Of a DNA stretch of 64,000 nucleotides, positions 26,048 to 33,740 are shown piece by piece (position 1 is the stretch's first letter; each line of letters begins with the position of its first letter). Source of the stretch: JANQFM01 sp035471925. Lineage in GTDB: Bacteria; Acidobacteriota; UBA6911; RPQK01; DATIPO01. The notes beneath the pieces were generated by a model that worked only from the letters and a program-made list of their open reading frames with translations, had not been told where the DNA came from and did no database searches. Position numbers and translations under genes: made by a program. Location: positions 4,994 through 68,993 of the forward strand of contig DATIPO010000105.1 in the NCBI GenBank assembly GCA_035471925.1, given 5' to 3'.

Positions 26048-26938
26048 ATGCAAGAGTGGATTCAATCGTTTCAGTCAGTGGGCAGCTTCGAGTTGTTCAC
26101 CGTCAGCGGCAACCAGATCACCGTAGGAGGGGTGGCCGTGTTCCTCGTGATTCTGCTCCTGACGGCGGTTCTGGCCAGCTTTGTCAAGGGCCTGATTCAG
26201 AGGCGGTTGAGCAAGGTTGACGAAGGCCCCCGCTACACGCTGGCCCGGCTGGCACAATACACCACCTGGGTGGTGGGCTTGTTGGCAGCCCTGCAGGCCC
26301 TGGGAATCGAACTGACGGCGCTCATGGTTGTCGCCGGAACGCTGGGCATCGGGATCGGATTCGGTTTGCAGGACGTGGTGGCCGACTTCGTGGCGGGCAT
26401 GGTGCTGCTTCTGGAGCGCCCAGTCCGCATCAACGACTTCATCACCACCGAGGACGACGTGCGGGGACGTGTCGATTCCATTAACTTCCGAGTCACGCGT
26501 GTGCTCACCAATGACAACATCGCCGTCATCGTCCCCAACTCCGACCTGACCGACGATACGGTCATCAACTGGTCCCACAAAGACGAACGAGTGCGCCTGA
26601 GGATTCCCGTTGGAGTGGCTTACGGAAGCGACACCGCTCAGGTCAAGGAAATCCTCGAAAAAGTGGCCGACGACAACGACAATGTCCTGCAGAATCCGCC
26701 GCCCAAGGTGCGTTTCGCTGAATTCGGCGATTCCTCTCTCAACTTCCAACTGCAGGCCTGGACTGACCAGCCCAGCAGCCACTTCCGCATCACCAGCGAT
26801 CTTAATTTCGCCATCGATCAGGCATTCCGCGATGCTGGAATCGAGATCCCCTTTCCCCAAAGAGATCTGCACATCCGCAGTTCAGAGGGCCTGCAGCCCC
26901 TGCGCGAGGCCTCGGCCCAGGCTGTCCAGGAAGGCTGA
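26048..26938 (+). CDS. mscS: Small-conductance mechanosensitive channel (MscS family)
   Basis: The 296-residue protein has the minimal MscS layout of three transmembrane helices. The pore helix region reads VAGTLGIGIGFGLQDVVADFVAGMVLLLERP, close to the family signature, and the beta domain opens with VRGRVDSINFRVTRV and IVPNSD. It should open under membrane tension during hypo-osmotic shock. The start at 26048 was preferred over one at 26006 because it directly follows AAAGGA and opens a membrane-protein N-terminus. A sigma-54 promoter lies just upstream, and the gene converges on parC with an 11-bp gap. Confidence 0.9.
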   Translation: MQEWIQSFQSVGSFELFTVSGNQITVGGVAVFLVILLLTAVLASFVKGLIQRRLSKVDEGPRYTLARLAQYTTWVVGLLAALQALGIELTALMVVAGTLGIGIGFGLQDVVADFVAGMVLLLERPVRINDFITTEDDVRGRVDSINFRVTRVLTNDNIAVIVPNSDLTDDTVINWSHKDERVRLRIPVGVAYGSDTAQVKEILEKVADDNDNVLQNPPPKVRFAEFGDSSLNFQLQAWTDQPSSHFRITSDLNFAIDQAFRDAGIEIPFPQRDLHIRSSEGLQPLREASAQAVQEG

Positions 26939-26949
26939 TGCCGGTCCCT

Positions 26950-29091
26950 CTAGTCGAACAGGTTCTTTTGGTCCTTGGAGGGGGGCTCGGAGGAGTCGTC
27001 GCTCGTCTTCTCCTTGCCCTTTGAAGCTCCGGGGCTTGAATCGCCGGCGCCGTCGTCTTCCTCGTCGTCCTCGGCCAGCTCTGCCAGTTCTTCAGGATCG
27101 GCGCCGGTGCGGTTGCAGTAAACCCGCTCGGTGATTTCCTCGGCCCGCAAGGGGGCGTGCTTGGTGATGATGTTGCCGGCGGCCCCGCGTCCCTTGACCA
27201 GATACTCTTCGAAGTCCTCGTAGAGCTCGGTCTTGATGCGGGGCTTTTTCTTGAGCTTGACGAAGACGTAGCGGCTTTCATCGTCGGGCGCGAAATAGAG
27301 CACCTTGGCCTTCTTGCTCTTGCCCAGCGGATAGGTGCGGTCACGGGTCACGCCGCCGATCGTGAAGCGCTTGAGGTAGGTGTTGCCCGACTTGAGGTCA
27401 TGGTAGACCATGTTGAAGACTTTTTCCTTGTCTTCGGGCGTGAATACACGCACGTAGAGGATTTTCTCACCCACGTATTTCTTGGCCGCCACCTTGGTCA
27501 CTACCAGTGAACCGTCCTCAAGCACGGCCATGGCATCGTCGAGCTTGGCACACGGGCCCACCTCTTCCTGGCCCTTCATGTCAATCCCCACGAAGCCGCC
27601 TTTGCGGTCAACATAGAGCTTTTCAAGCCGCTCCACGACTTCCACGGCCTGGACGGTCTCGAAGCTCTGCAAGGTGGTGCGCCGCTGGCGGCCCTCTCCG
27701 AATTTCTCCAGCAGGTCGTTGAAATAGTCGATGGTGTACTGGGTGACGTTGCGCAAATGCCGGGCCACCTTCTTCAGCTCCCGATCAATGGCCTCCAATT
27801 CTTCGCGGGCCTTCTCGGCATCCCAGGCGCTGATGCGGCGGATCTTGACTTCCGTCAGCATTTCCAGGTCGTCGCGGGTGACCGCTCGGCGCAGCTTGTC
27901 CTTGTGGGGATCGAGTCCCTTGTCGATCTCCTCCAGCACCGACTCCCAAGTTTCGCACTTCTCGATGCGCAAGTAGATGCGGTTCTCAACGAAGATCTGC
28001 ACCAGACTTTTCTGGTGCCAGCGGTCTTCCAGCCGCTGGCGCTGGACCTCCAAATCGCGCCGCAACAGGGCGCGGGTCTGCTCGGCGTTCTCGACGAGCA
28101 TGTCGGAAACCGTCATGGTGCGGGGCCTGCCCTTATGAATGACGTTGCAGAAAGAGGTCAGGGATGTTTCGCAGTCGGTGAAGGCATAGAGCGCGTCCAC
28201 GGCCTTGTCCATGTCGTATCCGCGCTGAAAGGTGACGACGATCTCCACCTCGGCGGCGGTGTTGTCGTCGATTTTGGAAACCTTGATCCTGCCCTTGTCG
28301 TTGGCCGCCAGAATGGAGTCGATGAGCGACTCGGTGGTGGTGCCGAAGGGGATCTCGCGGATGATGACCGTCTTGCCCGGCCCCTCCTCGATGCGGGCCC
28401 GGACGCGCACTCGGGAGCCGGGCGCTCCGTCCTGGTAGCCCGAGACGTCGGCCAGTCCGCCGGTGGGAAAATCGGGGTAGACCTCGAAGTCCTCTCCCCG
28501 CAGGCAGGCTTTCTGGGCCTCCAGCAGTTCGATGAAGTTGTGGGGCATGATGCGCGTGGAGAGCCCCACTGCGATGCCCTCGGTGCCGGTGGCCAGCAGC
28601 AGGGGAAAACGCACCGGCAAAGTCACTGGCTCCTTGTTGCGTCCGTCGTAGGAACGCTGATACTCGGTCAGGTGAGGCGCGAAGACCACTTCCTTGGCGA
28701 AAGGCGTCAGGCGGGCCTCAATGTAACGGGCGGCGGCGGCCGGGTCATTGGTGACCGGATCGCCCCAGTTGCCCTGGGGGTCGATGAGCAGTCCGCGCTG
28801 GCCCATGCCCACCAGAGCGGCATAGATCGAGGCGTCTCCATGGGGGTGGTACTTCATGGAGTGACCGACGATGTTGGCGACCTTGTTGTAACGCCCGTCC
28901 TCGTTTTCGTAAAGGGAGTGGAGGATGCGCCGCTGCACCGGTTTGAGACCATCGGCGAGATCGGGAATGGCGCGGTCGGTGATGACGTAGGAGGCGTACT
29001 GGAGAAAGTAGTCCTCATAAGTCTCGGGGACGCGCAGGTCTTCCCGCGGCTGGGGCAACTCGGGCGGTTGGACTTTCTTCTTCTTGGCCAT
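26950..29091 (-). CDS. parC: Type IIA topoisomerase subunit A, topoisomerase IV-like
   Basis: The 713-residue protein contains the breakage-reunion domain with the active-site tyrosine in AARYIEARLTPF. The quinolone-region segment HGDASIYAALV comes before it, and PVRFPLLLATGTEGIAVGLST follows. A shortened C-terminal domain is present, ending in an acidic and lysine-rich tail. With the subunit encoded 23 bp upstream it forms an A2B2 enzyme that passes DNA duplexes through each other, mainly for decatenation. The closest resemblance is to the ParC type seen in Bacteroidetes and Acidobacteria; a gyrase pair presumably lies elsewhere. Confidence 0.9.
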   Translation of the reverse strand: MAKKKKVQPPELPQPREDLRVPETYEDYFLQYASYVITDRAIPDLADGLKPVQRRILHSLYENEDGRYNKVANIVGHSMKYHPHGDASIYAALVGMGQRGLLIDPQGNWGDPVTNDPAAAARYIEARLTPFAKEVVFAPHLTEYQRSYDGRNKEPVTLPVRFPLLLATGTEGIAVGLSTRIMPHNFIELLEAQKACLRGEDFEVYPDFPTGGLADVSGYQDGAPGSRVRVRARIEEGPGKTVIIREIPFGTTTESLIDSILAANDKGRIKVSKIDDNTAAEVEIVVTFQRGYDMDKAVDALYAFTDCETSLTSFCNVIHKGRPRTMTVSDMLVENAEQTRALLRRDLEVQRQRLEDRWHQKSLVQIFVENRIYLRIEKCETWESVLEEIDKGLDPHKDKLRRAVTRDDLEMLTEVKIRRISAWDAEKAREELEAIDRELKKVARHLRNVTQYTIDYFNDLLEKFGEGRQRRTTLQSFETVQAVEVVERLEKLYVDRKGGFVGIDMKGQEEVGPCAKLDDAMAVLEDGSLVVTKVAAKKYVGEKILYVRVFTPEDKEKVFNMVYHDLKSGNTYLKRFTIGGVTRDRTYPLGKSKKAKVLYFAPDDESRYVFVKLKKKPRIKTELYEDFEEYLVKGRGAAGNIITKHAPLRAEEITERVYCNRTGADPEELAELAEDDEEDDGAGDSSPGASKGKEKTSDDSSEPPSKDQKNLFD

Positions 29092-29114
29092 GGGTCAATC
29101 TCCGGCGGATCCGC

Positions 29115-30989
29115 TCAGGCGCTTCCGGCCCCCACCAGATCCACCGGCTCGGTCACCAGATTCTCCATGATGAACTCCTTGCGCTGAGGCGTGTTCTTGC
29201 CCATGTAGTAGCGCAAGTGCTCTTTGATGGAGGGCATGTCCTGGGGCAGCTTGACGCGATCCAGGCGCAGTTCCTGGCGCAGGAAGAGGGTGAACTCCTG
29301 GGGAGAGATCTCTCCCAGGCCTTTGAAGCGGGTGATCTCGGGCTTGCCGCGCAGTTCCTGCACCGCATCGGCCTTCTCGGCCTCGCTGTAGCAGTAGATG
29401 GTCTTTTTCTTATTGCGCACTCTGAAAAGCGGCGTTTGCAGGACGTAGACATGTCCCTTGCGAACCAGTTCGGGGAAGAACTGCAGGAAGAAAGTCAGCA
29501 GCAACAAGCGGATGTGCATGCCGTCGACATCGGCGTCGGTGGCGATGATGACGTAGTTGTAGCGCAGGTCTTCTAGATCGTCCTCGATTCCCAGCGCGTG
29601 CTGCAGCAAGTTGAGTTCCTCGTTCTGGTAGACCACTTTCTTGGACATTCCGAAGCAGTTGAGAGGCTTGCCCTTGAGGGAGAAGACGGCCTGAAACTCG
29701 GGGTTGCGGGCTTTGTTGATGCTGCCCGAGGCGCTGTCTCCCTCGGTGATGAACAACTGGGAATGCTCGCCCAAGGCACTCTTCGGATCGTTGTTGTGCT
29801 GCTTGCAGTCGCGAAGCTTCTTGTTGTGGACATTGGCCTTCTTCTGGCGCTCCTTGGCCAGCTTCTTTATGCCTGCCAGATCACGCCTTTCCTTCTCGTT
29901 GCGCTGGATCTTGGCCCACAGCTTCTTGGCCTTGTCGGGATGTTTGTGGAGATGGTTGACCAGGGTGCTGCGCACGAATTCGACCACCCAGGAGCGCACC
30001 GTGGGCCCCTCGGGCGTAACGGTTGTGCTGCCCAGCTTGGTCTTGGTCTGGGACTCGAAGACCGGCTCGTGGATGCGCACCAGGACGGCTCCGGCCACCC
30101 CTCCCCGCACGTCTGAAGCCTCCAGGTCTTTATTGAAGAATTCCTTGACGCCTTTGAGCACGCCTTCCCGGAAGGCCGACTGATGGGTGCCTCCGTCGCT
30201 GGTGTACTGGCCGTTGACGAAGGACTGGTAGGACTCGCCGTAATTCTCGGTATGGGTCAGGGCATACTCGATCTCCTCGTCCTTGACGTGGATCACGGGA
30301 TAAAGGCCGCCGTCCTTGACCTCGTTGCCGAGCAGATCGCGAAGGCCGTTCTCGCTCTCGATGATCTTGCCGTTGAAGTCGAGCTTGAGGCCGCGGTTGA
30401 GATAGGCGTAGGTCCAGAGCCGCTCTTCCACAAGCTCGGGACGGAAGCGGAAGCCCTTGAAGACCGAGGGGTCGGGGATGAAGCGGATGCGGGTTCCCTG
30501 CCGCTCGCTGCTGGACTCGGGCCGATACTCCTTGACCAAGTCGCCCTGATTGAACTCGGCCCGCTTAAGTTTTCCGTCGCGGACCGATTCCACGACGAAG
30601 GAGGCCGAGAGCGCGTTGACGGCCTTGGTGCCCACTCCGTTGAGGCCCACGGTGCGGTAAAAGGCGCCCTTGTCGTACTTGGCCCCAGTGTTGATCTTAG
30701 CGACGCATTCCACCACCTTGCCGTGGGGAATGCCGCGTCCATAATCGCGCACCGTGGCAGAGTCATCCCCGACTCTGATCTCGATCCTTTTTCCTGCGCC
30801 CATGAGGAACTCATCGACGCTGTTGTCGAGGACTTCCTTGAGCAGGACGTAGATGCCGTCGTCGAACTGTGTGCCGTCGCCCAGCCGTCCGATGTACATG
30901 CCGGGACGGGTGCGGATATGCTCACGCCAGTCCAGCGACCGTATGTGTTCCTCGGTGTATTCAGCCACCGCGCTTAGATTGCTTGCCAC
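29115..30989 (-). CDS. parE: Type IIA topoisomerase ATPase subunit B, topoisomerase IV-like
   Basis: The 624-residue protein has the GHKL ATPase elements (EVLDNSVDEF, YGRGIP, VGLNGVGTKAVNALS) and the Toprim motifs EGDSASGS and IIATDADVDGMHIR, in which the metal-binding acids lie. The C-terminal FKGLGEISPQEF segment contacts the A subunit. Length fits ParE rather than GyrB, which is usually longer. It starts at GTG close behind a GAGGGG run; a second GTG seven codons later cannot be excluded. parC follows after 23 bp, so the two subunits are co-expressed. Confidence 0.92.
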   Translation of the reverse strand: MASNLSAVAEYTEEHIRSLDWREHIRTRPGMYIGRLGDGTQFDDGIYVLLKEVLDNSVDEFLMGAGKRIEIRVGDDSATVRDYGRGIPHGKVVECVAKINTGAKYDKGAFYRTVGLNGVGTKAVNALSASFVVESVRDGKLKRAEFNQGDLVKEYRPESSSERQGTRIRFIPDPSVFKGFRFRPELVEERLWTYAYLNRGLKLDFNGKIIESENGLRDLLGNEVKDGGLYPVIHVKDEEIEYALTHTENYGESYQSFVNGQYTSDGGTHQSAFREGVLKGVKEFFNKDLEASDVRGGVAGAVLVRIHEPVFESQTKTKLGSTTVTPEGPTVRSWVVEFVRSTLVNHLHKHPDKAKKLWAKIQRNEKERRDLAGIKKLAKERQKKANVHNKKLRDCKQHNNDPKSALGEHSQLFITEGDSASGSINKARNPEFQAVFSLKGKPLNCFGMSKKVVYQNEELNLLQHALGIEDDLEDLRYNYVIIATDADVDGMHIRLLLLTFFLQFFPELVRKGHVYVLQTPLFRVRNKKKTIYCYSEAEKADAVQELRGKPEITRFKGLGEISPQEFTLFLRQELRLDRVKLPQDMPSIKEHLRYYMGKNTPQRKEFIMENLVTEPVDLVGAGSA

Positions 30990-31106
30990 CCCCTCATCAT
31001 AACAAGGCCGACTGTCGTAGGGCGGGGGCCCGGGCGCGGCCTTTCACGTCCTGCGGTCAGGCTGCCCGCCTTGCATCACGGGTGCCCCTGCTGGTACTCA
31101 AGAGTC

Positions 31107-31781
31107 ATGCACCGCGACCTGCACTCCTGGGACCTGACGCCCAAAGAGGCCGTCCGCCTTCAGAAGCAACTGAGGCGCCGCCAGCGTACGGATCTGACCC
31201 TGCGGCGCCCCCAACGGGTGGCCGGAGTCGACGTCAGCTATCTCAAAGAGATCGGCGAGTCCATCGCGGTGGTGGTGGTGCTGACGTTCCCCGCCTTGGA
31301 GGTGGTTGAGGAGCAGGTTTCGCGCCTGCCCACTCCCTTCCCCTACGTACCGGGACTTCTCAGTTTCCGCGAGATTCCAGCCATCCTGCCGGCATTCGAA
31401 AAACTCCAATGCCGGCCCGACCTGGTCTTCGTGGACGGCCACGGTCAAGCCCATCCCCGCCGCATGGGAATCGCCTCCCACCTGGGCATCTGGCTGGAGC
31501 TGCCCACGATCGGCATCGGCAAGTCGCGCCTGTGCGGCCAGTACCATCCGCCCTCACCCCAGAGGGGTTCGATCTCGCCGCTCATCGATCAGGACGAGGA
31601 AATCGCCCTGGTGCTGCGCAGCCGCAGCCACGTCAAGCCTATTTTCGTCTCGGTGGGCTATGGATTGCCTCTGCCCGAATGCCTGCGCTGGACCCTGCAA
31701 AGCCTGACCCGCTACCGCCTTCCTGAACCCATCCGCCAAGCTGATCGGCGAGCAGCTCGCGCCAAGAAGCCGCGGGGATAG
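31107..31781 (+). CDS. nfi: Endonuclease V
   Basis: The 224-residue protein has the complete family pattern: AGVDVSY with the first metal-binding aspartate, FPYVPGLLSFRE with the wedge motif and catalytic glutamate, PDLVFVDGHGQAHPRRMGIASHLG, and PTIGIGKSRLCG. It cuts DNA one phosphodiester bond 3' of deoxyinosine and other deaminated bases. The start at 31107 (MHRDLHSW) matches the usual N-terminus; a longer frame from 31071 is less likely. It is divergent from parE. Confidence 0.93.
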   Translation: MHRDLHSWDLTPKEAVRLQKQLRRRQRTDLTLRRPQRVAGVDVSYLKEIGESIAVVVVLTFPALEVVEEQVSRLPTPFPYVPGLLSFREIPAILPAFEKLQCRPDLVFVDGHGQAHPRRMGIASHLGIWLELPTIGIGKSRLCGQYHPPSPQRGSISPLIDQDEEIALVLRSRSHVKPIFVSVGYGLPLPECLRWTLQSLTRYRLPEPIRQADRRAARAKKPRG

Positions 31782-31841
31782 CTTCTTCGAGCCTCAAATA
31801 TCCTGGATCCACGCGAATAGCGGGAACTTAGCCGTTTGGAC

Positions 31842-32684
31842 TCAAGCGCCTGAAGCCTGGCTGGCCGTGCGAAGTCTGGCTGGGGCGTGAGAGAGGAGGG
31901 ATTGGATGACTTCGCCGGAGGAGGTCCCGAAGCCTTCCTGAAAGAACTGGATGTTACGCCGGATGTCGCTGCTTTCCTTGCGCCGGACTAGCCACATGGC
32001 GAGGCGGACGTGCGGCTTGCGCCCTTCCAGGCGCCGCTGTGAAGCCATCACCGCTCCGTCCAAGGTGCGCAGCAGTTCTCTCTGCTGCTGGCTGTTGAGG
32101 ACCGAGAGGTCCTTGCTTACTTTCCAGGAGGCCTTGCCTGCGGCGCGGGTGCTGAAATCGACGAACCGGCCCTTCTTGCGCTGCCCCATCCGGTCGAGCA
32201 GGCCGATCCAAGGCGAAATCTCCACGATCCGGCGCTGGACTTGCCCCACCATGCCATCCAGAATCCGGCACAGCCGGACAAAGTCGCTTTCCACTTCTTT
32301 GAGGCGGGCCGCGCTGGGAGCCACGCGGTTGACGGCGATGCCCAAGTCCAGATTGACGTGGGCGTTCAGGGCCAAGAGCAGGTGCTGCAAGATGAGAAAT
32401 CGCTTGCTGGATGCGGCCTCGAAGGCCGAACGCCAGCAGCGTGCCAAGCCGTTGCCGTGGCGGTAGGACGCCAAGGCCTCCAGGTAGCGCCGGGAGAAGT
32501 TGCAGTGCAGACGCTCGACTCGCTCGGCGTCCACGAAGTAGCCCCTTTCCAGGCCGATCTGGACCTCTTTCACGACCCAGCCGTGGAAAGCGGCGAAGTA
32601 GCCGATGCGGTCGGAATCCCGGAGCGAACGGACGACGACGGTCTCAAGATCCTCCAAGATCTGCCCCATGGACCCGTCTTGCAC
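31842..32684 (-). CDS. DUF5995 family protein
   Basis: The 280-residue protein shows the DUF5995 features I recall: RIGYFAAFHGWVVKEVQIGLERG near the N-terminus, LHCNFSRRYLEAL, a conserved CWRSAF, and the LQHLLLALNAHVNLDLGIAV core. The function is unknown; histidines and acidic residues in the core hint at a metal site, but this is inference. GTG at 32684 was chosen because AGGGGGAGA lies seven bases upstream; an ATG at 32669 has a poorer site. A sigma-70-like promoter lies upstream. Confidence 0.78.
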   Translation of the reverse strand: MQDGSMGQILEDLETVVVRSLRDSDRIGYFAAFHGWVVKEVQIGLERGYFVDAERVERLHCNFSRRYLEALASYRHGNGLARCWRSAFEAASSKRFLILQHLLLALNAHVNLDLGIAVNRVAPSAARLKEVESDFVRLCRILDGMVGQVQRRIVEISPWIGLLDRMGQRKKGRFVDFSTRAAGKASWKVSKDLSVLNSQQQRELLRTLDGAVMASQRRLEGRKPHVRLAMWLVRRKESSDIRRNIQFFQEGFGTSSGEVIQSLLSHAPARLRTASQASGA

Positions 32685-32732
32685 CGTAGCGTCTCCCCCT
32701 GCCGCGGTTTGCCATCCCTGGAATCGAGAACT

Positions 32733-32761
32733 AGTTTAGAGGCTTGAAGGAGGTTCGACAA
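32733..32761 (-). promoter_or_regulatory. Candidate sigma-70 promoter of the DUF5995 gene
   Basis: Minus-strand TTGTCG (32761-32756) and TAAACT (32738-32733) are 17 bases apart, giving a predicted leader of about 40 bases. Confidence 0.45.
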
Positions 32762-32893
32762 GGGAATTCCGCCTTCACAGAGGCGAGCCCGCCGGGCCAG
32801 CCGCTCTGCGCACGCCTGGGGGGATTTGTGATTCCGACCCTTGACGGGCCGCCGGAACATCGGCTATTCGATGGGAGGAACCTAGGAGGAAGC

Positions 32894-33646
32894 GTGCGAT
32901 ACACATCGGAGAATCCATTGCGCTTGTGTCTTTGGTCAGGGCCTCGAAATGTCTCGACGGCCCTGATGTACGCCTTTGCCCAGCGCGACGACACCCGTGT
33001 CTTCGACGAACCGCTCTATGCCCATTACCTCGCCGTCTCGGGCGCTCAGCATCCCGGACGGGAAGCCGTACTCGCCGATCAGAACCGTGACGGAAACAAA
33101 GTGGTCCGCCGAGTCGTCTTGGGCAACCATGACAAACCCGTCCTCTTCTTCAAGATGATGGCCCATCACCTGGTGCAGCTCGACCGCTCTTTTTTGGCCG
33201 AAACCACCAACTTGTTTCTCATCCGCGACCCGCGGGAGATGCTGCCTTCGCTGGCTCAGCAGGTGGAGCAGCCCCAGTTGGGCGATACCGGACTGGCCGT
33301 GCAGTCCAAGCTGATCGGACAACTGCACCGGCTGGGCGAAGATCCGCCCGTGCTGGATGCCAAAGAACTGCTGCTCGATCCCGAGGGAGTCCTGCGCGCA
33401 CTTTGCCAGCGTCTGGAAATCGACTTCCAACCCAACATGCTCAACTGGTCCAAAGGCGGACGACCGGAGGACGGAGTCTGGGCCCCGCACTGGTATCATA
33501 ACGTCCACCGCTCGCAAGGCTTCAAGCCTTATACCCCTAAAGAGGGGGCCTTTCCCCGCGAGTTGATTCCGGTGCTGGAGGATTGCCGGCCGCACTACAA
33601 GTACTTGAGGCAGTGGATCATTCGTCCTCAGCGCCAAAACAGTTGA
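32894..33646 (+). CDS. Sulfotransferase family protein
   Basis: The 250-residue protein starts with LRLCLWSGPRNVSTALMYAF, a 5'-phosphosulfate binding loop of the P-loop sulfotransferase fold. DEPLYAHYLAVSG follows, and a later LIRDPREML resembles the 3'-phosphate binding motif. It probably transfers sulfate from PAPS, but many members of this branch have no tested substrate. The start is a GTG with AGGAGGAAGC immediately before it; a longer upstream extension is not supported. Confidence 0.82.
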   Translation: MRYTSENPLRLCLWSGPRNVSTALMYAFAQRDDTRVFDEPLYAHYLAVSGAQHPGREAVLADQNRDGNKVVRRVVLGNHDKPVLFFKMMAHHLVQLDRSFLAETTNLFLIRDPREMLPSLAQQVEQPQLGDTGLAVQSKLIGQLHRLGEDPPVLDAKELLLDPEGVLRALCQRLEIDFQPNMLNWSKGGRPEDGVWAPHWYHNVHRSQGFKPYTPKEGAFPRELIPVLEDCRPHYKYLRQWIIRPQRQNS

Positions 33647-33740
33647 GCGGTCAAGCCGCTTCCCCCACTTCGTCGACCTGCACTTCCCAAAGCGCCTCCA
33701 GCCCGCAGGCGGATTGAATCAGACGGCCTCACCTGAGACA

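Noticed and set aside
27757..29187. 476-codon rightward frame opposite parC
   Set aside because: It is antisense to a gene with all topoisomerase motifs; the composition mirrors parC codon use.
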